Shown here: piece after piece, positions 11,307-30,565 of the stretch | How positions within the stretch are numbered: the first letter of the stretch is position 1 | How the letters are laid out: the number at the start of each line of letters is the position of its first letter | NCBI GenBank assembly: GCA_025765595.1 | Contig: JAIVFH010000002.1 | Coordinates: 372,001-436,000, forward strand | Length of the DNA stretch: 64,000 nucleotides | Direction: 5' to 3' | Origin: Obelidium mucronatum | Taxonomy: Eukaryota; Chytridiomycota; Chytridiomycetes; Chytridiales; Chytriomycetaceae | Made by a program: the position numbers and the translations under genes | The notes under the pieces: model-generated | Database searches by the model: none | Seen by the model: only the letters and a program-made list of their open reading frames with translations | What the model was told of the DNA's origin: nothing

Positions 11307-11760
11307 TTAAAAAATGGGTCGCCGAAAACAAAGCAGAGTTAAGAATACCTCCAACAAACAACCTATAAATGTATAATGGAGAAGAACTAGAATAAATCCA
11401 GCGAGGAAAAATGTCGTTCCGCGTAATCTCTTTGGTTTGTAGACGAGAGACCATGTCCGCTTAAACCCCTGTTTCAAACAGTATCCCGCTGCAATTGCAA
11501 TCTGAATAATATGGTTATAAACCAGTACGAACTAGATTAAATAAATTAACCTGTCCAAGCGAGATAAGGCCGCCTTGGAATCCAGCCATGATGCCAATCC
11601 ATATCCCAACCCATCCGCCTAGTATCAAATAGCCTCCTGTTACGGCTGGATCTCCACCGCCCTTTTTAACTGATTTTCGGGCGTTATTAACGGCTTCAGT
11701 CATTGCGCTGGTGAATCCATTATAAAGCGCGACACCAACATCAAACGTTTGTTTGGACAT
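11307..11760 (-). CDS. Got1/Sft2-like small multi-pass membrane protein
   Basis: Two exons, 11551-11760 and 11307-11501, phase 0; 134 residues, close to the usual 138 of Got1. Start chosen at MSKQTFDVG, the first ATG. Hydrophobic segments include GGYLILGGWVGIWIGIMAG and FFLAGFILVLLHYTFIGLLL. The central layout matches Got1: GG.IS.GQ, a charged RTWSLVYKPKRLRGT stretch, then two more helices. Got1 proteins act in vesicle traffic between ER and Golgi. The first 40 residues do not resemble Got1, so a related family is possible. The stop lies 96 bp from the convergent cyclin Y stop. Confidence 0.5.
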
Positions 11761-11837
11761 GAAATTTATTATGGAAGATTGCCTCAAAAAAACAACAAAA
11801 AAAAAGAAACCCGCTCCGCTCTTTTTTTACTTTTGTT

Positions 11838-14800
11838 TTACTCCGACTCCTCAGAATCAACCATCAACGTAGCAAACGAGAACGGCTCAAACTTGGTTCC
11901 CTGACCTTCGTAGAACTTGCTTTGGAACTCGACCCAGTGCAAACGCAACGCGTGCAAAAACGCAGAAAGCCCTTCCATAACCAGCAAAATAGCTACTGTC
12001 ATTACAAACCAGAAATAGAATCCAATACAAATGGCGATTGGACCGAAAATAGCTCCAAGAGCGGGTGATGCATTCAGGGCATTCACAAACACCATTTCCC
12101 ACAAGACCTCAGACAGCTCTGCATGGGAATAAATTTAGTTTCGAAAACATGACTCATTGACAGCAAAAACTTACGAGCATGGGCCAAAGAAAGAGCCCAA
12201 AGACGAAGGTATGAAGCAGTGTTGGAGATACCGTTCAAACAGAATTCAATTGTATGAATTCCTTGATGGATCATCACTTCTCCAAAGTCAAAGTGCTGTA
12301 AAATTGCAAAATCAGATGGTTAGAATATAAACAACGCCGGTATCATTAAAAAAACATGATCTTTGTTTGAGGTATTTACCTCTGAATGACCATGAGCATT
12401 TACCTCTTCATGGTTCATTTCTTCGTGACTTCCGCCATGGGCGACGTTACGGTCAATTTCCAAACTGGGTGAATTCTCATGAAGATTCTCGTTCGAGAGA
12501 TTGGTGTACCCTTGTTCAACGTGTTTGCTGTGCTCCCATTTAAGCATATATGGTTTCACGAGGAGCATCCACGGAATGCAAATGAGCCAAAGGAGGATGA
12601 GGAATGTTTGAAGTGTTGCCTGAAAACCAAAACCCAAATCAGAAAAGAGCTGTAATTATTCAAAATGACTAACCTGGCCCGGATATAGCTGCATTTGAAT
12701 TGTTCCCGGCGACAAAACCATGTAAATCAAGGTGTTGAGCAAACCAGGTGCCTCCGATGGATTATCCCATTTGACAGCCCACTTGAACAAGATAATACAG
12801 ACCAAGTAGCCAAAGAGAGAGCACATGTATAAAACTTGGGGAACAGTTTCCCAAAGAATGTACTGCGGGCGTTGGAAGTGCAAATGGTTCAAGACGTTCA
12901 ACGAAATTCCAAACAACATGTGAACAACTCCAAAAACGACAGCCATCTTCATCTTGTACGAGTTGGAAAAGAGCAGTGCATTTTCAGTTGCATACCAGGC
13001 CTAATAAATTTGCTAATGAGCAATCCAAGACAAGAATATCGTAAAAGGGTACATACAGGGTCGACTCCAAACGCATAATTCTTTGTCTTCACACCAACCC
13101 ATTTTTGAGTGGAGTTATCAACTTGATGAAAAGTGAAACCAGTTCCAAACAGATTCATGGATTTGGAGAAAATATCATTGTAAACCAAGCCAGTGTACAT
13201 AGAGAAGAGTCCCATCAGCAAGATAATGTAACGACCACCAAAGAATGATCCCCAAATCTGTGAAACACAAAGTTCAGAAAAAAAGAGGCTCAAAAACTAA
13301 AAATACTCGACGAACCTCTCCCCACTTCTTTGTTGCCAGTGAATTTTCATTTCTGACCATCCAGAATGCAAACAATGCCATAATAAAACCATGACCGAGA
13401 TCACCAAACATCAAGGCAAACAAAAATGGAAAAGTAATGATGGTAAAAATTCCAGGGTTGATTTCACGATACGAAGCCATGCCGTAGGCGTCAACAATGC
13501 CTTGGAACCCTTCGGTGAATTTGTTGGTCTTATGGAAAGTAGGTGGGGTTTTTGTAGTCCGCAACTCATTCAAAATAGCTGGTATCGTATGGCCGGTTCT
13601 CTCAGTCACACTACGCAAGGCGTAGCGAATAGCGTTGATTGAATTCGTTGGGCACCAGCCTTCAGCAATCAAAGCTTTTCTGTTTTGATCATAGTTGAAT
13701 TGATTCAACGTGTAGTAAATGGCCTTTTCCTTCTTGATGATGGTACCCCAGACTTCAACAGTGTCTGCTACTTTAATGAGCTCAGAGCGGCGGGTATAAG
13801 TAGTATTGTCGAGTACATGTTTCAAGTCGTCGATTCTTGCAATGACTTGAGCAGAATCCTGGCGTCTCTTTTCGTAGCTTCCGTCCACAGGATACAAAGT
13901 AGCACCCAAACTCTCGCAAATCTTGCGAATCTTGTTGATAATCTCCTTTCCGTGCGCAAAAATGATGAAGACGTTCTTATTGACACTTTCGTCTGTCACG
14001 GGGTCACGGATAACTTCGTCAATCTCGGCATAATTCATGAATAGATTTCCACGAAGGGCACGAAATAGAATACGTTCAAACGTTCCCATACGGAGACGGG
14101 GAACAACTCCAGCAACAAAACTGGCAATAGGAACGAAAACCGCAATTGTTAGGCACGCTTACGTGGTGGTTCAGCTAGATTTTTCTTCTTACCCCAAGTT
14201 GGCACTGCGACTGGCACCGCGCCCTTCCTCAACCGATTCAGGCTCTTGCTGTGCGTTTCCAACCAAAGATGCATCATCATTGTAATTGTTTCTGAGCTCC
14301 TCCGAACGCGATTCTGCCTGGAAACAACAAAAGGGGGGGTTCAGTTTTCAAGAACCACATTGGAAAAAAAAAAACTCTCACATTCTCAAAAAACACGTTC
14401 GTTTCCTTAAGAACATGGCGCAACTCAGTCAGTTCAAGGTAGCGCTTGTTGAGAGTCTCTTGGGACGTGTTCATTTGTTGGATTCTAGATTCGTGTTCTG
14501 TGAGACGCTCTTCAAGTTCATCAATCTCCTGATGGGTCCTCGCACGCGAGAGAGACGACACAGCGGGATCTGAACGGATCTTGATGCTCGCCTTCTCGAC
14601 TTGCGACTTCAGGAATCCTAGGGTTGTCAGAGGTTGAGACAAAAGATCGACAAACACGATAACCGACGCTACTCACTCAGCTTACGCTCCATGTCGTCTA
14701 AGCGACGGATATCATTGACGAAAGTGCGCTGAAAGGCGTTGACATCCGGGTTTAACTGGTGGTTGTGTTTTTGTTAGTTTAGCGTGGACCTCCTTCCACA

Positions 14801-14926
14801 GCCGCTCACATCGCGAAACTGGATCAGTCCCAAATCTCCGATCTCAGCCACGGTCGGCTGTGCGATTTCCATCGGGATATAGAGCTGCACCATGCTCATC
14901 TCCTCAGAACGCCATAATGTACCCAT
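11838..14926 (-). CDS. VPH1: V-type H+-ATPase subunit a (Vph1/Stv1)
   Basis: Ten exons: 14810-14926, 14677-14755, 14382-14617, 14193-14317, 13316-14120, 13057-13257, 12674-13000, 12380-12619, 12175-12295, 11838-12118; 843 residues, matching yeast Vph1 (840). The N-terminal cytoplasmic half opens with [29 protein letters not shown] and FVAGVVPR; the membrane half has FGDLGHGF and eight or so helices. [16 protein letters not shown] carries the essential Arg of the proton half-channels (Arg735 in Vph1). The subunit couples rotation of the c-ring to proton transport into vacuole or Golgi. A His/Glu-rich loop ([20 protein letters not shown]) lies before the last helices. One copy is in this window, so Vph1 and Stv1 roles cannot be told apart. 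Confidence 0.96.
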
Positions 14927-14954
14927 TTTTGTTGATAATACTTTGGTTTTATTT

Positions 14955-16484
14955 TCAAACAACAATGTCTAAAACGTGAGCAAGAACCGCGTCCTCCTTG
15001 CGCGAAGTTGCTGTTCCAATAGTATCAAAGTCATTGAAAACCACTATCCAAAGCTCATTGTTTTGTACGTGCTTTGCCAATTCGGACGCTGGAAACATGG
15101 CAGTGAACTTATGGACAGCCTGTACCACAAGTCTAAAGTATCCTTGTTGTTTCACTCAATAACATAATGTTTCGGGTTAGGCATGAATCCGCGCGATGGG
15201 AAATAAAATGGATTTAAATATTATAAAACCTGATCCCTCTGTTAAAATGCTATCAAGCAACCCTGAATTCGAGCCACTGTCCAAACAAAGAAGTTTGATA
15301 GAATCTTCATGTTGGCTTCCAAGTACCATATAGATCAGTTTGTAAAGAAGGCTCTGATAGATACTCGCGTTTCTGCCAAAAGGTCGAGTCAAGTTTGAGT
15401 CAGACAGTTCACAAATTCCACTGAAACTCAACTTGTACTTCATCCAAAGAAGCTCAAACAAACGCTGCCATGGAATCGATTCAAGAAATGAATCTCTAAC
15501 TTCGTTCTTGTCTGGACAATTCTTCGCTGACACGATAAAATAGAACATGGATTCGACCATAAGCTCCAGAACCATTACTCTGTTTGTCGTAGTCACGCAA
15601 GCCTCAAGCGAAGATTTGCCAGGCCGACTACTTTGATTGCAGTTTATACCATCGGTCACAACTTTGGGAGTCTCCTCATCATTCCCAAACAAAAGCGATT
15701 TCGGTCCCCATAATATATCGGCGAAGTCTCCCACAAGATTTAGCGCCCTTTCTTTTACAGCTTTGAGGTTTGATCTGTCCAACAAATCAACCAAGGTCGG
15801 GAGAACAACACAGCGGCCAGAACTTTCGAAATGCGAAACATGATCAGCCACAGAAAAGAAAGCAGAATAGTCGTTTACCTTTTGATAGCAAGTACATGAA
15901 TTATGTTTAAACAGACTTGAAATTGCTGGCTGGTGAGTGTGTGGTCTGGGCTATCAATGCTTTCTGAGTTCAAACAAGAAGACTTCAAAAGAACGAATAT
16001 TGTTTCGAGACGTTCTTTTGCGATCATATTTAATGAATCCGCAAACTTCCCGAATAAAAAGTCCAAGTGGGCTCCTCCTAATGCAGTTGCTTCAACCGTT
16101 CGACTTAAAATCTCCACAGCATTAGATAGAATAGGATCATTTCCTTTTTTTATCCGTTTTTTTAGTGATTTTGTTTGCTAGGATGCACATTCATCACCTT
16201 TTTGGACTGCTATATCCAGGGTAGCTTCAATCCATTGCATTGCGGATATTTTTTCGAATCTCGGCTGGATAATATTCACCGCTTTTGTTGAGCTTATAAT
16301 CTTTTCAAATATTCCCATTGCAATAGCATCGTTCCACAAGGCCGACCTTGAAAACACAGTTTACAATACAAAATTGGTAACACCATGATCCATACCTCCA
16401 AATAAGCTGAAAAAAGGGCATGTTTGTGACTTTACAATATCCATCAAGAATGTAGTCGATCGGAACATCATTTCGATTCAACAT
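14955..16484 (-). CDS. unrecognised alpha-helical (ARM/HEAT-like?) protein
   Basis: A minus-strand multi-exon gene that I do not recognise. Segments joined by consistent phases run from MLNRNDVPIDYILDGYCK (about 16484), through WNDAIAMGIFEKII, LSRTVEATALGGAHLDFLFGK, LTSQQFQVCLNIIHVLAIK and LPTLVDLLDRSNLKAVKERA, to GYFRLVVQAVHKFTAMFP, stopping at 14955. The text is leucine-rich amphipathic helix throughout, with no visible catalytic motif, membrane segment or signal peptide, which suggests a helical-repeat scaffold. The true start may lie further upstream, since MASLGKK-type sequence continues to about 16541 but lacks an ATG there. The stop lies 28 bp upstream of the V-ATPase a start on the same strand. 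Confidence 0.6.
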
Positions 16485-16707
16485 GTGAGCCAAAATCTTG
16501 CTTTTTTTAATAGTTAGAATTTTTTTCCCCAAGCTAGCCAAGCGCTACGTGAATAGATAGTTACAAAACGTTGCTAAAATAATTCATTTGTAAATTGTCT
16601 TAATTATATGTTTGTACGCAAGTCACCTTGGGGCACCTCTCGCACCTGGCTCAAACACGCGAAACAAGGACGGGACTAAGCCCGTATATTTTTAATAACA
16701 GTCTTCT

Positions 16708-17250
16708 TCATTTCATTTCCCTACCGATGCGTTTCATATGCAATTCGATGCTCCGGTTTTGCTTCGGAAACGAACAAACCAGAATCTGACCGGCTTTCAC
16801 AACGCGCTCCTGCTCCTCTTTTGACATAACACGCGTTTCTTCAATACAGCAATTTAGGGTTGCAATTGGCCCAATTTGGAACGGTTTTGGTACTGAGCAC
16901 TGAGTTGTCAAGTCATTATTGGGTTCGGTCAATTTCAGTGTTGACGGTGGCAAAGTGATTTCGGCAATAAAAGCTTCAATAACGCCTATGCAAGAGTGAT
17001 GAGTTTCTGCGGATGAGCTGGCGATGACACTTCGTGTGTGTGTGTGTGTGTGTGTTGGTTGAAACGAACCAGCAACGTCAAAGCATGAAAGCAATTCCGC
17101 TCCAAGTTTTCCGGCCGACCCTGTTTCAAACTTTTCCACTGACGCAGCGATAGACACGGAGTTCAAAAGCCTTCGAACAAGTTGCGCGATGTGGTCTTGT
17201 GTTGGGTGAGTGTCAACGTCATTGTTGATGTCAGTGGTTTCTGAAATCAT
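16708..17250 (-). CDS. hypothetical protein, 180 residues
   Basis: An open frame begins MISETTDINNDVDTHPTQDH and ends KRIGREMK. No family was recognised. A (TG)n microsatellite at 17035-17056 reads as Thr-His repeats. It may instead sit in an intron: a GT at about 17070 and a CAG at about 17027 bracket it, so the real protein may be shorter. Its start lies in an A/T-rich stretch. Confidence 0.45.
   Translation of the reverse strand: MISETTDINNDVDTHPTQDHIAQLVRRLLNSVSIAASVEKFETGSAGKLGAELLSCFDVAGSFQPTHTHTHTRSVIASSSAETHHSCIGVIEAFIAEITLPPSTLKLTEPNNDLTTQCSVPKPFQIGPIATLNCCIEETRVMSKEEQERVVKAGQILVCSFPKQNRSIELHMKRIGREMK
17035..17056. repeat. (TG)n microsatellite
   Basis: Uninterrupted TG dinucleotides inside the hypothetical gene at 16.7-17.25 kb. 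Confidence 0.9.
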
Positions 17251-17556
17251 TTCAGAGAAATTATAAAGTTCATAACTATTAATTATAGTTAATTATTCTT
17301 TTATTTTGGAATGTATTTGGAGCTGTCGTGCCGAAAACGACGGCAAAGCTCGAAAGATCAATCGCAAGGATAAACTCTGTAGGCTATTTAGACACTCTAA
17401 GTTAAATGAAACCGATCCCACCATCGAAAAATGCAATCTGCTTTTATTCACCTTTATTATTATTTGTGGTCATAGAAGAAGAAACGCGTTCAAAATTGTC
17501 AGAGACACAAAACAAAAACATCTTAAAATGAGCTCTTTGACAACTTGACACGGAGG
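17251..17556. other. intergenic stretch, nothing recognised
   Basis: About 300 bp of A/T-rich sequence between the hypothetical gene and the first RNA-like repeat. Only short open frames without family signatures were found. Promoter elements for either neighbour could be here but none is distinct. Confidence 0.5.
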
Positions 17557-17697
17557 GGCTGCGAAAGCAGCGGGGGACTACTGTGTCCAGAGCTCGGTCT
17601 CTGGAGGCTAGTCTTCTTGGCGTAGGTTGTCTGCTGTCCGCGCAGCAGAGGATACTCGTCCACATGGCAGGGTCTTTTGTTAGACCCTATCCATGAT
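17557..17697 (+). ncRNA. candidate structured RNA, copy 1
   Basis: This 141-nt unit is repeated 159 bp downstream. On the plus strand it folds into four hairpins in order: GCTGC-GAAA-GCAGC (17558-17571, a GNRA tetraloop); an outer GACTA/TAGTC (17576-17580 with 17609-17613) around CCAGAG/CTCTGG (17587-17592 with 17599-17604); TGCTG/CAGCA (17632-17636 with 17643-17647); and CATGG/CCATG (17663-17667 with 17691-17695) around GGGTC/GACCC (17670-17674 with 17683-17687). The differences from copy 2 keep these pairs, two of them by double changes. The RNA class is not recognised; it does not look like U1-U6, 5S, SRP, RNase P or tRNA. Confidence 0.55.
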
Positions 17698-17715
17698 CCA
17701 ATTACTTGGAAAAGA

Positions 17716-17856
17716 GGCTGTGAAAGCAGCGGGAGACTACTGCGTCTAGAGTTCGGTCTCTGGAGGCTAGTCTTCTTGGCGTAGGTTGTCTGCTGTCCGC
17801 GCAGCAGAGGATACTCGTCCACACGGCAGGGCCTTTTGTTAGGCCCTATCCGTGAT
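17716..17856 (+). ncRNA. candidate structured RNA, copy 2
   Basis: Second copy of the 141-nt unit, differing from copy 1 by roughly nine transitions and no indels or transversions. Hairpin 4 keeps pairing through two double changes: CACGG/CCGTG and GGGCC/GGCCC replace CATGG/CCATG and GGGTC/GACCC. In hairpins 1 and 2 single C-to-T changes turn G-C pairs into G-U pairs, which pair only if the plus strand is the RNA. A TTTT at 17856-17859 follows this copy and could end a Pol III transcript; copy 1 has no such run. Confidence 0.55.
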
Positions 17857-17999
17857 TTTCTAAGACTAAACAACAGCAGGATAAGTGAACCGTTTATCTA
17901 ATGATCTTATACTGAAAATAGTTTTTGACAGTTCTCCATCCATCCGTATCAAAACAATAAAAATCAGTATTTAGCATATTATTATACGCGTTCCTTTTT

Positions 18000-20900
18000 T
18001 TATTTCTTGGACTTTAACTTCTTGCTCGGAGAACTAGAAGAGCCGCCATTCTTGTCATCAAGAGTCTTCACTTTCCCAACACCCGGAATCTCGACAACCG
18101 CTGGCACAACATCCTTCACAAACCCTTCCACACTCAATCCAGGTATCTTGGGTTCAACCAAATTAACGACAAGTTTGCTCCTCTGTGCAGCTTCATGACC
18201 TGCTTCCTCCACCTGGATTCTGACAATGACTTTCTTAAAGATACTGATTGTGACGCCCGTAACTGGACATGTCAGTCTGTTTGTAACTGCATCATGCTGA
18301 AGAAGTTGTGGACTTGAATCATCATCATTTGCAGAGGAGGAGGACGTCAAGGCTTTGGAATGGACGATTCCTTCAATACCAAACCTAGGAATAATGACAC
18401 TGAATCCGTTTTTGAGAATTCGAATGACGAATCCTTCTTCTTGGATAATCTTGTTTTTGAAAAACAGGTTTGTGAAGAGCTCAACAGAGGAACGAGAAGC
18501 TTGCTGGGCATTACGATGCCGGAAATTCAACACTTCGGAACAAAAATCACCTTTCAGAATCAAACCTTCTTCAAATTCACAAAAGAAAAGAGTACAGAAA
18601 TTACCATCACTAAGTTCGGAAGCCTTCACTTTGTCAACCAAATCCGCAGAGTAAGTTTTATCGTATCCGATACATGCCGCAAGCAAACGATGAACAATCA
18701 AGTCTATTTGCCGAAAGTTATTGGACATAACGACAAAAAAAAGGGTGGAAAAATATACCAGCATAACGACGAATCGGCGATGTGAAATGAGTGTAAATAT
18801 TTGTTGCAAGTCCATAATGCCTGAAACACATAGCAACGTCAATATTTGAGGGAGGAGCCATATTTGAAGCCTAAAGACGTACCAAAATTCTTCTTCTGCC
18901 AGCGTCCCAGAGCAGAAGTAAACAGCCTGCATCATACATCTTGTCGTCATAATACGAATCAGCTTGTTAAAGTACGGTTCCTCGGCAAGAACCGCCTTAT
19001 CCAAAGACTCTGAAAGGGACTTATTGCTAGAAGGGTCGATTTCAACGCCAAATTCGCTCGCAGCTTTGATCAGACTTTCAAAATTTGTTGCAGATGGCTT
19101 TGGGTGTCGACTTCGAAATGTACCAAAAAAATGAGCTTCCTTGACAACAACGAAAACAAGCTTTCGCAATAAACGAACCGTAACATTGAAGAGTCTGGGA
19201 ACATGCTGTAAATCTTCTTGGCCACATAAATATTCGCAAGTAACATGAATTCTTCAACGAGGGCATTGGTGTCCTTCATCTCCTTAAGTTCTGATATTCA
19301 TGGCGTTAATTTTGGAACCGAAAAAAGAAAATAAACCCACCAACATCCACAGGATCTTGGGCATCATTATCTAAGCTGAATCTGACTTCAGGTGACGCAA
19401 GGACAAGGGCACCGTTCGCCATTCTTTTGGCTCGCAACTTTTTGGCAATACTGTTGAGCATTTTGATTCCAGTCGACACTGGATCAGTTAATGTAGGATC
19501 ATCCAACCGAGCCTGGGCTGCGTCGTAGGTGAGAGAGGCTCGCGACCGAATAACACTCTTTGAGTATTTGCAGTCAATGATTTCTGCATCAGGAGTCATT
19601 TCCTGTTTAAAAATAATAAGAGACAACCGATAAGCAAGGCAATAAAAATTCTTACCCAAATGCATGAAAATGAGAGGCGTTCCACATTGGAGCGAAGAGA
19701 GCAAAGATCTGGAGCAGTGAATGCATTCAGTCAAATTCAAACTTAACAAAAACGCTCACTTGTTCCCAATAAAGAGGGAAGCATATCGATACGGCGGTCA
19801 ACAAGATAAACAGTAGTTCCACGATTAGAAGCTTCAATATCCATGGCATTACCCGGTTTCACAAAGTGACTAACATCGGCAATATCTTTATAATAAACAC
19901 AAATTAGTAACTATGACGTCAAAATTGTATTCCAGACACTCACGAACTCCAACTTCATAGTTTCCATTTGGCAGCAAACGCGCATGAAGTGCATCATCTA
20001 TATCAGTACATCCAGGCGGATCAATACTGCAGACATCAAGATTTCTAAAGTCCATTCTCCCAACCAAGTCCTCTTCCTTCACAACCCATGATTCCCCTTC
20101 TTCAGGCAAGTAACTCAACACTTGCTTGGAGAAAGGCATAAAGCGCACATCATGCTCCAATAAAATCACATCAGTTTCGGTTTTCCTGTCGCCAACAGCT
20201 CCCAACGTTTTTACAAAGTGACCTGTCGGATAACGACTGTTTTTCGACCAATTATCAATTGCAACCATGATTCTTTGGGCGGCAAGTTGCTTTGCTTGTC
20301 GAGTACGAATCCGGATTTTGGGGATACGTCGGTCCATTGGCCAGAAGAAGACTTGTTGCTGAGATGATGTAGATGATCCTTTGGGTGACTCAATAGTACC
20401 ACAAAATGGACGCCACTTGCGTTGGATGATTCCAACAACGCGACCAGTTTGAATTAAATCGGCTTTGACGACTTTTTCGTCCGTTTCCATGGCATCCTGT
20501 TCCTCATCTTCAATTATGGGTGCTGTTGCTGGATCCAGCAAACTATTTGGGTCAATTTTGTCCAAACTCTCGTCGTCTTCCTCTGTGATTATTTATAAGA
20601 GAAGTCGCACCAAATATGCCCAGAACGAACCCGCATCAATGACAACATTGTCTCCCTCTCGAAGCCATTCGGTTTTCGGAAGAATCTTCACTGCAATAAC
20701 ATCTCCATGAACTGCTCGATTCAAATTTTCACGTCCGAGAAGTTTCACCGTTGTTTCGACTCCATTGATTTTTGTGTAAATGCTGCCCTCCAAAAAGTTG
20801 TGGAAGCTGATTGAGAGAGATCCCTGACAAAAGGCACCAGATTTCAATCCCGCGGTAATTTGAGACGGCGTCAAATGCTGCAGGTTGGAAAATGAATATC

Positions 20901-21832
20901 TCACGGCAGCTTGCAACAAAAACATCACTACAACGAACATCTGAATACGTGAACTTTTTCCCAACATCAACATCGTTTTCATCCACAGCGGCAATCATGT
21001 CCACTAGCTCAGGGAATGCACTCATCCCCTCAACGTATTCACGAACTGCGGGAAAATTTCTGAATAAGCAGTAAAGCACAAAGGTGGGATACGAGTTTAC
21101 CAGAAAAAGCAAATAATCCACTGGCAGTTGCTTTTCGTCGATTATCCGCATCATCCGTCAACAAGACAACAGAAATGCCACTTGGAAGATGTTTCGCGTA
21201 CCACTCACACGCAGTACGGATCGCTACACAAACACAAAAGGTTTTGTTAAACACACAGAAACGAAGGCGAAAATAAATAGTAGTCACCTCGATCATTGCG
21301 GTCATTTGGACTCTCATCCTTCAGCTTTTTGATGAATGTATCTCTAAGAAAACCGTAGGTCAGATTTCGTTTTACTCTAAACACTAGTGCGTACCTGTGA
21401 AACTCGTTTGAGAAGACATAAAAGTGCTTGTCAGCGTCTTTCGCCATTGCGCGCACCCGTTCGTACACCTGGTCCGAGCGGTGCCGCAGTTCATCGAGAA
21501 CCGTCTGCAGCACAATCACGTTTGCAAAGGCCTTGTGTTCCATCACGTCGATCTGGCTTTGCGTCAGCACAGTTTGCGCCAACCAAACAAGCGCAAACCT
21601 GGTGCAGGAAAACGTTCGTGTCCGCGACCACAAAGTGCGGCGCCGCGTGCACGCCCGACGCCGACGGGCGCGCGCCGAGCGGCGCTGAAGTCGGCGCCGC
21701 GCCGCTCTTTGCGCGGCACTTTCCGCACGCCGCCGCGCCGCAGCCAATGTCGTCGCGCAGATAGAGTTCCTTGACGACTTTCAGCACGCCGCCGCGCTTC
21801 GTCTTTCTGACATGCGTGTTGCTTTGGAGCAT
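18000..21832 (-). CDS. DIS3: exosome catalytic subunit Dis3/Rrp44
   Basis: Multi-exon gene on the minus strand; first exons 21599-21832 and 21395-21552, last coding exon ending at 18000. The start is clear: a family-typical [24 protein letters not shown], then the CR3 cysteines (CGAAACGKC) and the PIN endonuclease motif [12 protein letters not shown]. Next come cold-shock domains ([16 protein letters not shown]) and the RNB 3'-5' exonuclease core: [18 protein letters not shown] with the metal-binding Asp residues, SKASLTY-like [11 protein letters not shown], then [10 protein letters not shown] spread over an exon end near 18770. An S1 domain and a Lys/Ser-rich tail finish the protein. Dis3 is the active nuclease of the RNA exosome in nucleus and cytoplasm. 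The 5' 200 bp is very GC-rich. Confidence 0.95.
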
Positions 21833-21883
21833 TTGGGGACAACAAAAAACAAATAAAAAAAGAAATAAAAAGAAATCTGATCT

Positions 21884-29186
<7,303 letters not shown>

Positions 29187-29284
29187 TTGATTTATTTGAC
29201 CTTCAAACAATACTATGTTTTAACTCTACCAAATTAATAGAGGCGGTTTAAATAATTACGACACGACGTTGAGACATTTTATCG

Positions 29285-29972
29285 TTATTCGTCCAGGGTC
29301 TGCTGAATCAGACGTTGAATAATCGTCAGCGAAAGCCCAACAATTGAATCCGCCCCGCCGTCTATTCCTTCTGTCTCTCCAACAAACGGCTTCAGAATTG
29401 GATCTTCAATAGTGAATCCACCGCAGCACTCAAAAACGCGACCCGCTTGTATCAATGCATCGATCACAGAGTCTGGAATGTATTTGAAGTGCTGCTTGGC
29501 ATGATCAACTACTGCCGCCTTTTTCTGTGTTGCTGTGTTGTACACCACAACGCCACCAAACGTCTCCACTGGTCCACTTCTGTAAGATTCTAAATACTCT
29601 CGCGCTTCAGCTTCATCCACAGGCTTTTCCCTGATCTTTCCTTGGTAGACTGCCACTTGGTCGGAGCAGATGACTATGGCTGGTGTCTTTGGCAACTTCC
29701 CACTTGCAATCAAGGCATCAGCCTTGGCATGAGCGATACTATTCATTCGTCTTAATATGGCAAGAAAGGCCTTAAGATGCTGGAGGATGGGCTTACCGTA
29801 ATACCAAGTCTTGGGGGTTGTCCTTGGTTCTATCGCCAATCCCCTTCTCATCGATCGACTGCGTAACAACAGTGAATGGAATGCTATATTTGTTAAGAAT
29901 ATAAGCCCGGGACTTTGAGGAAGACCCTAGTATCAGCTGGTAGTCACTTGAGGGAAGTGTCAGAGATGTCAT
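29285..29972 (-). CDS. Maf-family nucleotide pyrophosphatase (YceF-like)
   Basis: Two exons, 29797-29972 and 29285-29738, phase 2; 209 residues. The N-terminus has the Maf signature YQLILGSSSKSRAYIL. ICSDQVAVYQGKIREKP places Gln after the Asp, as in the 7-methyl-GTP pyrophosphatase YceF branch rather than the DTVV of the dTTP/UTP branch. The end, GIDGGADSIVGLSLTIIQRL, is also family-typical. These enzymes hydrolyse modified NTPs to NMPs to keep them out of nucleic acids. The substrate preference is inferred from the motif only. The intron removal restores the join between LVLR and the IAHAKADALI helix. Confidence 0.85.
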
Positions 29973-30560
29973 TTTTTTCCTGAGTAATGTGAAACAGTGA
30001 AAGTAGCACTCCCTTCATAAAAATGTCTATTTTATTATTCCTTTAACTGGTTGGAAGGGCGTTATAATAGAAAAAAATTGCAAGCAGACCCATTCTCTAG
30101 AACCGTTGTTGTCCAAAAAAAGGTAATATGTTCCAGATCCGTCCCAACATCACGAGCGAAGATGAAATATCAGGAATCGTCAGCATAATTTTTACAGTCG
30201 CGTTCGTCATTCTGGAAGTGTACTTGATTAATTTCATAGTTACCCGCGAGTTGATTTTACAACATACGCCCGTCACCATAAGCTCAGTTTTCGCAGCAAA
30301 CAAAATCAACTTAATCATGCACTGCGCTGTGTTCTGCATCATCTGGCTCTGTGCTTTAGTTGCGGCTTCTATTCTTGCTTACAACCCTCGTGAACAACAA
30401 AAATCGCCCCTGTTTATCTTCCCGACCCTCTTTTTCGCGCTGATTGAGTATTTGTACTTGCAGCTATGCTGGCTTCGTGCAAGTGATATCGTCCGCAGGA
30501 TTTCAAAGACCATGCACAAGTACATCGTGTTCATGCTCAAAACGGCCCCGTTTATATGCT

Positions 30561-30565
30561 CGCTG
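30561..30565. repeat. target-site duplication (left), CGCTG
   Basis: CGCTG directly before the left LTR is repeated directly after the right LTR at 35860-35864, the 5-bp duplication expected of Ty3/gypsy integrases. Confidence 0.95.

Noticed and set aside
11761..11787. Extended start (TTG) for the Got1-like protein
   Set aside because: Needs a non-ATG start; the ATG at 11760 gives the family length.
17523..17873. Minus-strand ORF of 116 codons with a 53-residue tandem repeat over the RNA-like units
   Set aside because: The copies differ mostly at amino-acid-changing positions while preserving hairpins on the plus strand, which fits RNA better than protein. The repeat distance of 159 keeps the frame open by chance.
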